In this document: one piece after another, positions 1-10,108 of the stretch
Layout: every line of letters begins with the position of its first letter
Numbering within the stretch: position 1 is the first letter of the stretch
Notes under the pieces: model-generated
What the model was told of the DNA's origin: nothing
What the model saw: the letters and a program-made list of their open reading frames with translations, nothing else
Database searches by the model: none
Origin: Streptomyces sp. Go-475
Lineage (GTDB): Bacteria > Actinomycetota > Actinomycetes > Streptomycetales > Streptomycetaceae
Direction: 5' to 3'
DNA length: 64,000 nucleotides
Assembly (NCBI RefSeq): GCF_003330845.1
Contig: NZ_CP026121.1
Span: 1,550,001 to 1,614,000 of the forward strand
Made by a program: the position numbers and the translations under genes

Positions 1-146
1 GCGCCAGCGTAACCGGGAGTCGGCCCGGATGGGCAGCACGTCCACGGGACGGACGCCGAGGGGGGTCGGGACCGGCCACCGTGCGACCCGTGAGCATCCG
101 CCGGGGCCTCCATGCCGCACCATGTGGCGACCCGTCATTAGCGGGA

Positions 147-182
147 GGTCGGCAACGACCGGTAGTGTTCGACATTGCCGAA
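147..182. promoter_or_regulatory. Candidate GylR operator upstream of gylR
   Basis: TTCGACATTGCCGAA at 168-182 is a near-perfect 7-1-7 inverted repeat with one mismatched pair. It shares the core TCGACATTG(C/T)CGAAC with a site in front of glpF. A second small inverted repeat, GGTCG-GCAA-CGACC, lies at 147-160. IclR-family regulators commonly autoregulate, so this is read as the autoregulatory site. Binding is inferred. Confidence 0.6.
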
Positions 183-237
183 CGAGGGCTGCGAGCCCCA
201 CCTGTCGGCGGTCGAAGGGGACGGAGGCAGTACGGCG

Positions 238-1011
238 ATGGCACGGAACATCCAGTCGCTCGAACGTGCGGCCGCGATGCTGCGGCTCCTCGCGGGCGGC
301 GAGCGGCGGCTCGGCCTGTCGGACATCGCCTCGTCGCTGGGCCTGGCCAAGGGCACCGCGCACGGCATCCTGCGCACCCTCCAGCAGGAGGGCTTCGTGG
401 AGCAGGACGACGCCTCCGGGCGCTACCAGCTGGGCGCGGAGCTGCTGCGCCTGGGCACCACCTACCTCGACGTCCACGAGCTGCGGGCGCGCGCCCTGGT
501 CTGGGCCGACGACCTGGCCCGTTCCAGCGGCGAGAGCGTCTACCTGGGCGTCCTGCACCAGCAGGGCGTGCTGATCGTGCACCACGTCTTCCGGCCCGAC
601 GACAGCCGGCAGGTGCTGGAGATCGGGGCCATGCAGCCGCTGCACTCCACGGCCCTAGGCAAGGTGCTGTCGGCCTACGACCCGGTGGCGCACAGCGAGG
701 CCCTGGAGGCCGACCGCAAGGCGTTCACGGACCGTACGGTGTGCGAGCCGGAGGCGTTCGAGCACATCCTCGACGTCACCCGCGCGCGCGGGTACGCGGC
801 GGACGTGGAGGAGACCTGGGAGGGCGTGGCCTCCCTCGCGGCCCCCATCCACGACCGGCGGCGCATGCCGGTCGGCGCGGTCGGCATCACCGGCGCCGTG
901 GAGCGGCTGTGCCGGTCCGACGAGGAGCGGGCGCTGCGCCCGGAGCTGATCGCGGCGGTCCGGGACTGCGCCCGCGCGGTCTCCCGGGACCTGGGCGCCG
1001 GGCGGTTCTGA
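238..1011 (+). CDS. gylR: IclR-family glycerol operon regulator GylR
   Basis: This 257-residue DNA-binding protein controls the adjacent glycerol genes. The winged helix lies at about residues 5-65 (GLSDIASSLGLAKGTAHGIL is the HTH) and is followed by an IclR effector domain to the C-terminus. The protein closely resembles the remembered S. coelicolor GylR. ATG 238 is chosen because it follows a purine-rich RBS and gives the MARNIQSLERA start of that protein; an in-frame start at 175 would add 21 atypical residues. It sits directly upstream of glpF in the same orientation, with matching palindromes before both genes. In the characterised system GylR represses and glycerol 3-phosphate induces; that is family knowledge, not visible here. 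Confidence 0.95.
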   Translation: MARNIQSLERAAAMLRLLAGGERRLGLSDIASSLGLAKGTAHGILRTLQQEGFVEQDDASGRYQLGAELLRLGTTYLDVHELRARALVWADDLARSSGESVYLGVLHQQGVLIVHHVFRPDDSRQVLEIGAMQPLHSTALGKVLSAYDPVAHSEALEADRKAFTDRTVCEPEAFEHILDVTRARGYAADVEETWEGVASLAAPIHDRRRMPVGAVGITGAVERLCRSDEERALRPELIAAVRDCARAVSRDLGAGRF

Positions 1012-1114
1012 CGCAACAGCACGGGACCGGGGGGCCGTACGGCGTCCCGGTCCCCGGCATGCCCGCGCTCACCTGCGGCAAAGATCCTTGGGACCGGGGC
1101 GATCAGTAACGATC

Positions 1115-1190
1115 GTGTTTTCGACAACACAGCCCTTGACGTGCTCGTAACGCCGAAGCAAGACTCCCGTCCATCGGTCGACATTGTCGA
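1115..1190. promoter_or_regulatory. Promoter-operator region of the glp(gyl) operon
   Basis: Two palindromes lie in the 263-bp gap before glpF. TCGACATTGTCGA (1178-1190) is a perfect 13-bp palindrome matching the gylR-upstream site. GTGTTTTCGACAACAC (1115-1130) is a near-palindrome carrying the same TTCGACA half-site, with centres about 61 bp apart. A TTGAC box lies at 1136-1140, but no convincing -10 could be paired with it, so the transcription start is not called. Confidence 0.6.
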
Positions 1191-1274
1191 ACAGGTACCG
1201 GCAATACGCGCTAGAGTGTGACAACGCCAGGCCGGTATCGCACTTCCCCTGGACGAAGGACAAAGGAGTCGCGG

Positions 1275-2069
1275 GTGTCCAGCTCCGACATCTTCATCGG
1301 CGAGACCATCGGTACCGCCATACTCATCCTGCTCGGCGGCGGAGTCTGCGCCGCCGTGACGCTCAAGGCTTCCAAGGCCCGCAACGCCGGCTGGCTCGCC
1401 ATCACCTTCGGGTGGGGCTTCGCGGTGCTCACGGCGGTCTACACCACGGCGCCGCTCTCCGGCGCCCATCTGAACCCGGCCGTCACCCTCGCGCTCGCGA
1501 TCAAGGACGGCGACTGGAGCAACGTCCCGGTCTACTGGGCCGGCCAGCTCTTCGGCGCCATGATCGGCGCCGCACTGGTCTGGATCGCCTACTACGGCCA
1601 GTTCCAGGCCCACCTCACCGACCGCGAGATCGTCGGCGGTCCGGGTGCGCAGGCCACGACGGCCAAGGCCGTCGAGGCCCAGGAGAAGGGCGCCGGCCCC
1701 GTGCTGGGCGTCTTCTCCACCGGCCCCGAGGTCCGCGTCGCCTGGCAGAACCTGGCCACGGAGATCATCGGCACGATCGTGCTGGTGCTCGCCGTGCTCA
1801 CCCAGGGCCTGAACGACAAGGGCAACGGCCTGGGCACCCTGGGCGCCCTGATCACCGCGCTCGTGGTGGTCTCCATCGGCCTGTCCCTCGGCGGCCCGAC
1901 GGGGTACGCGATCAACCCGGCCCGTGACCTCGGTCCGCGTATCGTGCACGCCCTGCTGCCGCTCCCCAACAAGGGCGGCTCCGACTGGGGCTACGCCTGG
2001 GTCCCCGTGGTGGGTCCGCTGATCGGCGGCGCCATCGCGGCAGGCATCTACAACGTCGCGTTCGCTTAG
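1275..2069 (+). CDS. glpF: Glycerol uptake facilitator GlpF (aquaglyceroporin)
   Basis: This 264-residue integral membrane channel passes glycerol into the cell. Both aquaporin NPA boxes are present, at about residues 67-69 (HLNPAV) and 214-216 (INPARD). The Asp after the second box is the residue typical of glyceroporins rather than water channels. Between them is the periplasmic-loop insertion (about 118-155) expected of GlpF. GTG 1275 follows AAAGGAG by six bases and gives a normal N-terminus; the upstream in-frame start at 1218 lacks an RBS. It is the first gene of the glpF-glpK-glpD operon, equivalent to gylC of S. coelicolor, and lies behind candidate GylR operators. Confidence 0.95.
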   Translation: MSSSDIFIGETIGTAILILLGGGVCAAVTLKASKARNAGWLAITFGWGFAVLTAVYTTAPLSGAHLNPAVTLALAIKDGDWSNVPVYWAGQLFGAMIGAALVWIAYYGQFQAHLTDREIVGGPGAQATTAKAVEAQEKGAGPVLGVFSTGPEVRVAWQNLATEIIGTIVLVLAVLTQGLNDKGNGLGTLGALITALVVVSIGLSLGGPTGYAINPARDLGPRIVHALLPLPNKGGSDWGYAWVPVVGPLIGGAIAAGIYNVAFA

Positions 2070-2078
2070 CAGCCCCTC

Positions 2079-2097
2079 TTTCGCGCCCGTCGCGAAA
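2079..2097 (+). terminator. Small glpF-glpK intergenic hairpin
   Basis: TTTCGCG-CCCGT-CGCGAAA forms a perfect 7-bp stem with a 5-nt loop, ten bases after the glpF stop and about 58 bases before glpK. It has no long T tract. It could attenuate or stabilise the transcript between channel and kinase; this is inferred from sequence only. Confidence 0.4.
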
Positions 2098-2154
2098 CTT
2101 CCAGCACGCGCCGTACGTAAAGCCCCTTAAACCCGGAATTACCAGGAGCACACA

Positions 2155-3693
<1,539 letters not shown>

Positions 3694-3701
3694 GAAACCG
3701 C

Positions 3702-5318
3702 ATGACCAGTCAGTCCACCCTGCAGTCCGTGCCTGCCCTGGGGACGCACCCGGCCTCCGGCTCGAACCCGAGCCGAGCCGAGACCAGGGAGCAGCTCGCC
3801 AAGGCGTCGTACGACCTTCTCGTGATCGGCGGCGGCATCCTGGGCATCTCCACCGCCTGGCACGCCGCGCAGTCCGGCCTCAGGGTGGCTCTGGTCGACG
3901 CCGGCGACTTCGCCGGTGCCACGTCCTCCGCCTCCTCCAAGCTGCTCCACGGCGGCCTGCGCTACCTGCAGACCGGCGCGGTGAAGCTGGTGGCGGAGAA
4001 CCACTTCGAGCGCCGTGCGGTCTCCCGGCAGGTGGCCCCCCACCTGGCGAACCCGCTCACGTTCTACCTCCCCGTGTACAAGGGCGGGCCGCACGGCGCG
4101 GCGAAGCTCGGCGCGGGCGTCTTCGCCTACTCCGCGCTCTCGGCGTTCGGTGACGGCGTCGGGCACCTGCTCTCGCCGGCCAAGGCCGCGCAGGACGTGC
4201 CCGAGCTGCGCACCGAGAACCTCAAGGCCGTGGCCGTCTACGGCGACGACCAGATGAACGACGCCCGCATGGCGCTGATGACGGTCCGCGCGGCCGTCGA
4301 GGCGGGCGCGGTCGTCCTGAACCACGCCGAGGTGACGGGCCTGCGCTTCACCCAGGGCCGGGTCACGGGCGCCGAGCTGAAGGACCGCCTCTCCGGTGAC
4401 GAGTTCGGCGTCAACGCGCGGCTGGTGCTGAACGCGACCGGCCCGTGGGTCGACCACCTGCGCAAGATGGAGAACCCGAACGCGGCGCCCTCCATCCGCC
4501 TGTCGAAGGGCGCGCACCTGGTCCTGAAGCGCACCTCCCCCTGGAAGGCCGCGCTCGCCACCCCGATCGACAAGTACCGCATCACCTTCGCCCTCCCCTG
4601 GGAGGACATGCTGCTGCTCGGCACCACCGACGAGGTGTTCGAGGGCGACCCGGCGGACGTCTCGGTGACCGAGAAGGACATATCCCAGATCCTCGACGAG
4701 GCCGCCTTCTCCGTCCGGGACCAGCAGCTCAGCCGCGACCTCATCACGTACTCCTTCGCCGGCCTGCGCGTGCTGCCCGGCGGCCCCGGCGACACCGCCA
4801 AGGCCAAGCGCGAGACGGTCGTGACCGAGGGCCGGGGCGGCATGCTGTCCGTCGCGGGCGGCAAGTGGACCACCTTCCGCCACATCGGCCGGACGATCAT
4901 GAAGAAGCTGGAGACGCTGCCGGGTCACCCGCTCGGCGACGACTTCGAGCCCATCAGCTCGCTGCCGAAGAAGCTGCCGCTGCCCGGCATCGCCAACCCG
5001 CGGGCGGTCGCCCACCGGCTGCTGACCGACCGCCCGGCGCCCGGCCCGCGCATGGGGGCCGACACCGCCCGGCACCTGGCCACGCACTACGGCTCGCTGG
5101 CCTTCGACATCGCCCGGCTGGCCAACGAGAACCCGGAGCTCGCCGAGCGCGTCCACCCCGACGCCCCGGAGATCTGGGCGCAGGTCGTCTGGGCCCGGGA
5201 CCACGAGTGGGCCGAGACGCAGGACGACGTGCTGCGCCGCCGGACGACGCTGACGATCCGCGGCCTGGCCACCGACGACGTCCGCGCCAAGGTGCAGGAC
5301 CTGCTCGACAAGAAGTAG
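3702..5318 (+). CDS. glpD: FAD-dependent glycerol-3-phosphate dehydrogenase
   Basis: This 538-residue flavoprotein of the DAO/GlpD family oxidises glycerol 3-phosphate to dihydroxyacetone phosphate and passes electrons to quinone, normally at the inner face of the membrane. The Rossmann FAD motif GGGILG is at residues 43-48. The GlpD signature ATSSASSKLLHGGLRYL follows. The C-terminal part carries the usual GlpD capping domain. The unusual Ser/Pro-rich first 35 residues may be a disordered extension. ATG 3702 is used because the RBS sits at the end of glpK. The gene is followed by a very strong hairpin terminator, which closes the operon. Confidence 0.96.
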   Translation: MTSQSTLQSVPALGTHPASGSNPSRAETREQLAKASYDLLVIGGGILGISTAWHAAQSGLRVALVDAGDFAGATSSASSKLLHGGLRYLQTGAVKLVAENHFERRAVSRQVAPHLANPLTFYLPVYKGGPHGAAKLGAGVFAYSALSAFGDGVGHLLSPAKAAQDVPELRTENLKAVAVYGDDQMNDARMALMTVRAAVEAGAVVLNHAEVTGLRFTQGRVTGAELKDRLSGDEFGVNARLVLNATGPWVDHLRKMENPNAAPSIRLSKGAHLVLKRTSPWKAALATPIDKYRITFALPWEDMLLLGTTDEVFEGDPADVSVTEKDISQILDEAAFSVRDQQLSRDLITYSFAGLRVLPGGPGDTAKAKRETVVTEGRGGMLSVAGGKWTTFRHIGRTIMKKLETLPGHPLGDDFEPISSLPKKLPLPGIANPRAVAHRLLTDRPAPGPRMGADTARHLATHYGSLAFDIARLANENPELAERVHPDAPEIWAQVVWARDHEWAETQDDVLRRRTTLTIRGLATDDVRAKVQDLLDKK

Positions 5319-5342
5319 GACCGCACTCGGGGACCGCGTGCG

Positions 5343-5380
5343 GGAAGGGACGGCTCCACGCCGACGGAGCCGTCCCTTCC
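5343..5380 (+). terminator. Terminator of the glycerol operon
   Basis: GGAAGGGACGGCTCC (5343-5357) pairs perfectly with 5366-5380 around an 8-nt loop, 24 bp after the glpD stop. A perfect 15-bp GC-rich stem without a strong T tract is the common Streptomyces form of an intrinsic terminator. Confidence 0.85.
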
Positions 5381-5401
5381 GCGTACTCGTCCCCGCATAA
5401 T

Positions 5402-5421
5402 GACCTGATACGTCGGAGGTC
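5402..5421. promoter_or_regulatory. Possible operator before the FadR-type gene
   Basis: GACCT (5402-5406) and AGGTC (5417-5421) form an inverted repeat with a 10-bp spacer, 24 bp upstream of the regulator start. The arms are short, so it is only a candidate autoregulatory site. Confidence 0.25.
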
Positions 5422-5444
5422 TTGAACAACAGGGGAGGCCGGCC

Positions 5445-6116
5445 ATGGCAGTCACCGACGAGGCGATCGAGAAGATCAAAGGCATGATCGTCTCCGGCGC
5501 GCTGCGGCCGGGCGACCGGCTGCCCAAGGAGAGCGAACTCGCCGCCGACCTCGGCCTGTCCCGCAACTCCCTGCGGGAGGCCGTCCGCGCGCTCTCCCTC
5601 ATCCGGATCCTGGACGTCCGGCAGGGCGACGGGACGTACGTCACCAGCCTCGACCCGCAGCTGCTGCTGGAGGCGCTGAGCTTCGTCGTCGACTTCCACC
5701 GCGACGACACGGTCCTGGAGTTCCTGGCCGTACGCCGCATCCTGGAGCCGGCCGCGACGGCCATGGCGGCGCTGCGGATCAGCGAGCAGCAGCTGGACGC
5801 GCTCACGGCCCAGCTGGACAGGCTCGGCGAGGACCCGTCCGTGGAGGATCTGGTCGCCTGCGACCTGGAGTTCCACCGGGGCATCGTGCGCAGCTCGGGC
5901 AACTCCGTGCTCTGCTCGCTGCTCGACGGCCTGTCGGGCCCCACCACCCGGGCCCGGATCTGGCGCGGCCTCACCCAGGAGGACGCCGTGGGCCGCACCC
6001 TGCGCGAGCACCGGGCGATCCTCGCCGCCCTGCGCGACCGGGACGCCGAGGCGGCGCGCTCGTGGGCGACGGTGCACATCGCGAGCGTCGAGCAGTGGCT
6101 GCGCTCCACGCTGTGA
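5445..6116 (+). CDS. FadR-family (GntR) transcriptional regulator
   Basis: This 223-residue regulator has an N-terminal GntR winged helix at about residues 1-70 (ESELAADLGLSRNSLREAV is the HTH). An all-helical FCD ligand domain follows. Asp and His residues in CDLEFHRG, REHRAIL and VHIASV are placed like the metal-binding set of FCD proteins. ATG 5445 is preceded by AGGGGAGG. It is separated from glpD by the operon terminator and so has its own promoter, perhaps with autoregulation through GACCT-N10-AGGTC. FCD regulators usually sense small organic acids or sugar acids; the ligand cannot be read here. A role in glycerol metabolism is possible by position only. Confidence 0.85.
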   Translation: MAVTDEAIEKIKGMIVSGALRPGDRLPKESELAADLGLSRNSLREAVRALSLIRILDVRQGDGTYVTSLDPQLLLEALSFVVDFHRDDTVLEFLAVRRILEPAATAMAALRISEQQLDALTAQLDRLGEDPSVEDLVACDLEFHRGIVRSSGNSVLCSLLDGLSGPTTRARIWRGLTQEDAVGRTLREHRAILAALRDRDAEAARSWATVHIASVEQWLRSTL

Positions 6117-6274
6117 CCAGGGCCTCACGGACAGCTCGGATGACTCCGGGGTGTTCAGAGGTGGATCACGGGGCAGTCATGGGGGCACTCCCCCTGCAAG
6201 GGGGCTGCGGACGCCCCCTTGGCACGCCGTAAGGTTGGGTGGTCAAGCGAGGGCACGTCGGAAGGAGGCACTGG

Positions 6275-7258
6275 GTGATCGAGCTCGAGGGGGTTCCCGA
6301 GCTGATCGACCCGGTCATGGTGGCCGCGTTCGAGGGCTGGAACGATGCCGGCGACGCCGCCTCCACCGCGGTCGCGCATCTGGACAGGGAGTGGAAGGGC
6401 GAGGTGTTCGCGGCGCTGGACGCCGAGGACTACTACGACTTCCAGGTCAACCGCCCCACGGTGTTCATGGAAGCCGGCGTCCGCAAGATCACATGGCCGA
6501 CGACAAGGTTGTCGGTCGTCCGGGTCGGCGGCGAGAAGCCGCGTGATCTCGTCCTGGTCCGCGGTATCGAGCCGTCCATGCGATGGCGTTCGTTCTGCAA
6601 CGAACTGCTCGGCTTCGCCCACGAACTGGGCGTGGAACTGGTGGTCGTCCTGGGCGCCCTGCTCGGTGACACCCCGCACACGCGTCCGGTTCCGATCAGC
6701 GGGACGACGTCCGACCCGGACCTGGCCCGGCGGATGGACCTGGAGGAGACCAAGTACGAGGGCCCCACGGGCATCGTCGGCGTCCTCCAGGAGGCGTGCA
6801 CGCACGCGGGCGTGCCGGCGGTGTCGCTGTGGGCGGCGGTGCCGCACTACGTGTCGCAGCCGCCGAACCCGAAGGCCACGCTGGCCCTGCTGAACCGCCT
6901 GGAGGACCTGATCGACGTGCGCATCCCGCTGGGCGAGCTGCCCGAGGACGCGCGCGCCTGGCAGGTCGGCGTGGACCAGCTGGCCGCCGAGGACAGCGAG
7001 GTCGCCGAGTACGTCCAGTCGCTGGAGGAGGCCCGGGACACCGCCGAGCTGCCGGAGGCGTCGGGCGAGGCGATCGCCCGCGAGTTCGAGCGCTATCTGC
7101 GGCGCCGGGACGGAGGCGGACCGCCCGCGTCCGGCGGGCACGCGACGGCGGACGGCAGCGACAGCCAGTCGTACCTCCGGGACAACCCCAGCGGCCGCAC
7201 ACGACCGCCGAAGCCGCCCAAGCCGGGTACGGACGACGAGGAGTCGTCGGAGGACTGA
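6275..7258 (+). CDS. PAC2-family protein (possible ParJ homologue)
   Basis: This 327-residue cytoplasmic protein has a PAC2 (proteasome assembly chaperone-like, DUF75) fold over about residues 1-260. A charged, Pro/Gly-rich, probably disordered tail ends in DDEESSED. GTG 6275 is chosen because GAAGGAGG lies seven bases upstream; the in-frame GTG at 6239 lacks an RBS. In S. coelicolor the gene next to mshC after the glycerol cluster is, as I recall, SCO1662, encoding ParJ, a partner of the partitioning ATPase ParA. Position and size agree, but identity with ParJ is from memory. Actinobacterial PAC2 proteins are otherwise uncharacterised. Confidence 0.75.
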   Translation: MIELEGVPELIDPVMVAAFEGWNDAGDAASTAVAHLDREWKGEVFAALDAEDYYDFQVNRPTVFMEAGVRKITWPTTRLSVVRVGGEKPRDLVLVRGIEPSMRWRSFCNELLGFAHELGVELVVVLGALLGDTPHTRPVPISGTTSDPDLARRMDLEETKYEGPTGIVGVLQEACTHAGVPAVSLWAAVPHYVSQPPNPKATLALLNRLEDLIDVRIPLGELPEDARAWQVGVDQLAAEDSEVAEYVQSLEEARDTAELPEASGEAIAREFERYLRRRDGGGPPASGGHATADGSDSQSYLRDNPSGRTRPPKPPKPGTDDEESSED

Positions 7259-7277
7259 GCACCGAGCACAGCGAAGA

Positions 7278-7305
7278 GGGGCGTCTCCCGGCCGGGAGAC
7301 GCCCC
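7278..7305. terminator. Bidirectional terminator between PAC2 gene and mshC
   Basis: GGGGCGTCTCCCGG (7278-7291) is followed immediately by its exact complement (7292-7305), a perfect 28-bp palindrome. GCGAA/TTCGC flanks extend it to 7271-7310. It lies between two convergent genes, 12 bp from one stop and 16 bp from the other. Confidence 0.85.
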
Positions 7306-7321
7306 TTCGCGTGCCGTGGGG

Positions 7322-8551
7322 TTACAGCGCCACGCCGAGCAGTGCGTCCACCGCGCGGGAGACCACGCCGGGCGCGCCCGGGTCCGTGCCGCCGCTCTGC
7401 TCCTGGAGGGCGACCCAGCGGTCGACCGCGGTGAGGGCGGCGGGCGCGTCCAGGTCGTTGGCGAGGGCCTCGCGGATCTCCTCGACGAGCGCCTCCGCCG
7501 GCGGCCCGTCGGGCCGGGACACGGCGGCCCGCCAGCGGCCGAGCCGTGCGACGGCGTCCTGGAGGACCTGGTCGGTGTACTCCCAGTCGGCGCGGTAGTG
7601 GTGGGCGAGGAGCGTGAGCCGGATGGCGGCCGGGTCGACGCCGTCGTGCCGGAGCTTGGAGACGAAGACCAGGTTCCCCTTGGACTTGGACATCTTCTCG
7701 CCGTGCAGGGCGACCATGCCGGCGTGCACGTACGCCTTGGCCATGGGGAAGGCGCCCGTGAGGGCCTGGGCGTGGGAGGCGCCCATCTCGTGGTGCGGGA
7801 AGGCGAGGTCGGAGCCGCCGCCCTGGATGTCGAAGCCCATGCCGAGGTGGTCGAGGGCGATGGCCACGCACTCGATGTGCCAGCCGGGCCGGCCGCGCCC
7901 GAGCGAGCCGCCGTCCCAGCTGGGCTCGCCCTCGCGGGCGGCCATCCACAGCATCGGGTCGAGCGGGTTCTTCTTGCCCGGGCGGTCCGGGTCGCCGCCG
8001 CGCTCGGCGGACAGCAGCCGCATCGCCGCGGCGTCGAGGTTCGAGACCTTGCCGAAGTGCGGGTCGGACTCGACGGAGAAGTAGACGTCGCCCTCGAGTT
8101 CGTAGGCGGCGCCCGCGTCCCTGAGGCGCTCGACGAGCGGGACGATGCCGGGTATCGCCTCGACGGCGCCGATGTACTGCCGCGGCGGCAGCATCCGCAG
8201 GGCGGTCATGTCCTCGCGGAAGAGGGCCGTCTCCTGCTCGGCGAGGGCGGCCCAGTCGATGCCGTCGCGCTGTGCCCGCTCCAGGAGCGGGTCGTCGACG
8301 TCGGTGACGTTCTGGACGTAGTGAACCTGCCGCTTGGTGTCGAGCCACACGCGCTGCACGAGGTCGAACGCGTTGTAGGTCGCCGCGTGTCCCAGGTGCG
8401 TGGCGTCGTACGGGGTGATGCCACAGACGTAGATACGGGCGACGGGACCGGGGGCGAGGGTGACGAGGCCGCCGGTCGCGGTGTCGTGGATCCTCAGGTC
8501 GCGGCCCTGACCAGGCAGGGCGGGGACCTCGGAAGCGGGCCAGGCATGCAT
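7322..8551 (-). CDS. mshC: Cysteine:GlcN-Ins ligase MshC (mycothiol synthesis)
   Basis: This 409-residue enzyme joins cysteine to glucosaminyl-inositol using ATP, the third step of mycothiol synthesis in the cytoplasm. It derives from cysteinyl-tRNA synthetase. The HIGH-like HLGH motif is at residues 52-55 and KMSKS at 286-290. Zn ligands are expected at C43, C228 and His in PHHE near 252. It is shorter than CysS, lacking the C-terminal anticodon-binding part, which fits MshC. The start is ATG 8551 with a weak RBS. It is the last gene of a leftward set (histidine phosphatase, DUF3090, SCO1664-like) whose linkage to mshC is common in actinobacteria. Confidence 0.93.
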   Translation of the reverse strand: MHAWPASEVPALPGQGRDLRIHDTATGGLVTLAPGPVARIYVCGITPYDATHLGHAATYNAFDLVQRVWLDTKRQVHYVQNVTDVDDPLLERAQRDGIDWAALAEQETALFREDMTALRMLPPRQYIGAVEAIPGIVPLVERLRDAGAAYELEGDVYFSVESDPHFGKVSNLDAAAMRLLSAERGGDPDRPGKKNPLDPMLWMAAREGEPSWDGGSLGRGRPGWHIECVAIALDHLGMGFDIQGGGSDLAFPHHEMGASHAQALTGAFPMAKAYVHAGMVALHGEKMSKSKGNLVFVSKLRHDGVDPAAIRLTLLAHHYRADWEYTDQVLQDAVARLGRWRAAVSRPDGPPAEALVEEIREALANDLDAPAALTAVDRWVALQEQSGGTDPGAPGVVSRAVDALLGVAL

Positions 8552-8645
8552 GCCTTGAGCCTAACCGGACTGAAGTTCCATATACGAACGGGAGCGGGCC
8601 GGACGGCCGAGAAGGCGCTCTTGCGGTGAACCGGCCGCTGTGCTG

Positions 8646-9476
8646 CTACACGGGCGGCCAGGGGATCGCCGGCCACTCCCCGCTCGGCTCGGGATGCTTC
8701 CCCGAGGCGAGCAGCGCGCCCACCCGCGCGCGGGTGGCGTCCAGCTCGGCGCCGGTGATCAGCGGTGCGAGCCGCGCGCTGAGGGCCCCGCCCGCCGCCA
8801 GGTCCTTCCGCAGGCCCTCCAGGACGTCGACGGCCTCCGGCGGCAGGGGCTCCCCCGCCCAGCCCCACAGCAGGGTCCGCAGTTTGTTCTCGACGTTGAA
8901 CGTGACCCCGTGGTCGATCCCGTACAGCCGTCCCTCACCGGTGGGCAGCAGGTGGCCGCCCTTGCGGTCGGCGTTGTTGATCACCGCGTCGAGCACCGCG
9001 AGCCGCCGCAGCCGCTCGTCGTCGGCGTGCACGAGCAGGGCCGTGCGCCCCTCGCCGACCTCGGCGAAGCCGATCGCCTTCCAGCCCGGCTCCGGCTCCT
9101 CACCGTCGACCAGCGCGAGCAGCTCGGCGTCGGCCGTCGCCTCGATCCACAGCTGGCACATGCCCTCGCCGTAGGGGCCGTCGCGCAGCACCGTGGGCGG
9201 CACCAGGCCCCAGCCGGTCGCCTCGGAGACCTCGTAGGCCGCCACCTCGCGCTGGGCGAGCGTGCCGTCGGGGAAGTCCCACAGGGGCCGCTCCCCCGCG
9301 ACCGGCTTGTAGACGCAGGCCGCCTCCTGGCCGTCGTACGCCACCGTGCAGTACAGGGCCGCGTTGGACGCCTCACGGATGCGTCCGCGCACGGTGAGTT
9401 CGCCGCGGGCGAGCAGCTCGGCCGCGTTCGAAGGAGGTGTCACGCTCCGCGGCGGTATCCGTTCTGGCGCGGACAT
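8646..9476 (-). CDS. SCO1664-family protein with PI3/4-kinase-like motifs
   Basis: This 276-residue protein belongs to a conserved actinobacterial family of unknown function. Its motifs resemble a phosphoinositide or HipA-type kinase. A nucleotide-site Lys lies in VYKP near residue 57, a catalytic-loop-like NNADRKGGH at 167-175, and a metal-binding IDHG at 187-190. ATG 9476 is preferred over 9518 because GGAAGGA lies eight bases upstream. It then overlaps the 3' end of the DUF3090 gene by 37 bp, implying translational coupling. It lies 94 bp upstream of mshC on the same strand. Kinase activity is inferred from motifs only and the substrate is unknown. Confidence 0.75.
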   Translation of the reverse strand: MSAPERIPPRSVTPPSNAAELLARGELTVRGRIREASNAALYCTVAYDGQEAACVYKPVAGERPLWDFPDGTLAQREVAAYEVSEATGWGLVPPTVLRDGPYGEGMCQLWIEATADAELLALVDGEEPEPGWKAIGFAEVGEGRTALLVHADDERLRRLAVLDAVINNADRKGGHLLPTGEGRLYGIDHGVTFNVENKLRTLLWGWAGEPLPPEAVDVLEGLRKDLAAGGALSARLAPLITGAELDATRARVGALLASGKHPEPSGEWPAIPWPPV

Positions 9477-10030
9477 ACGTGTCCTTCCGGGTCGAGCGGG
9501 AGGCTGCACAGCGGGCACGGCGGCCGCCCGGCGTTGACGACGTCGAGGGCGCGCTTGGCGAAGGCCCGGGCCTGCGCGCCGGTGAGGCGGACCCGCAGCA
9601 TCGGGGGCCCGTTCTCCTCGTCCTGGAGCAGCCGTTCCTCGGCCTCGGCGAGGTCCTCCTCGGAGTCGGCGTCGAGCTCCACGAGGGCCTGCGCCTCGAC
9701 GATCATGAGCTCCTCCTCGCCGTCCCAGGCGAGCGCCATGGTGCCGACCCGGAACTCCTCCTCGATGGGGGTGTCCAGCGGGGCGGTGTCGGTGATCTCG
9801 GACGGCGCGACGGCGGGGACGGAGGCGCTGCCTCCGCTACGGCGTACGACTTCGTCGAGCAGTTCGTCCATCCGCTCGGCGAGGGCGGCGACCTGGGTCT
9901 TCTCCAGGGCCACGCTGGTCACCCGGGAGCCGGCGACGGCCTGGAGGAAGAACGAACGGCGCCCGGGCAGTCCGACCGTACCGGCCACGAAACGTTCCGG
10001 ATGGTCGTAGAGGAACACCTGACGGGACAC
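9440..10030 (-). CDS. DUF3090 family protein with C-terminal zinc ribbon
   Basis: This 196-residue cytoplasmic protein is of unknown function and matches the conserved actinobacterial DUF3090 family. The N-terminal globular part is followed by an acidic segment (ELDADSEEDLAEAEERLLQD). The C-terminus carries CPLC...C cysteines and a His (CPLCSLPLDPEGHVC) that look like a small zinc ribbon. The start is GTG 10030 with an upstream GGAGACAGGA stretch. It sits between a histidine phosphatase gene (78 bp upstream) and the SCO1664-family gene, which it overlaps. The conserved company with mshC suggests a shared but unproven role. Confidence 0.8.
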   Translation of the reverse strand: MSRQVFLYDHPERFVAGTVGLPGRRSFFLQAVAGSRVTSVALEKTQVAALAERMDELLDEVVRRSGGSASVPAVAPSEITDTAPLDTPIEEEFRVGTMALAWDGEEELMIVEAQALVELDADSEEDLAEAEERLLQDEENGPPMLRVRLTGAQARAFAKRALDVVNAGRPPCPLCSLPLDPEGHVCPRQNGYRRGA

Positions 10031-10108
10031 GTCCTGTCTCCATTGGGATCGTGGGAACCGTGTGAGTACGGCACTGCTGCGACCGCTTCACCCTACTGCG
10101 GCCGACGA

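Noticed and set aside
175..237. Extended N-terminus of GylR from the in-frame start at 175
   Set aside because: The added 21 residues overlap the operator palindrome and are absent from the remembered GylR sequence; ATG 238 has the better RBS.
1012..1274. Glycine- or other riboswitch-like leader before glpF
   Set aside because: The region holds palindromic operator sites typical of protein regulation and no recognisable aptamer.
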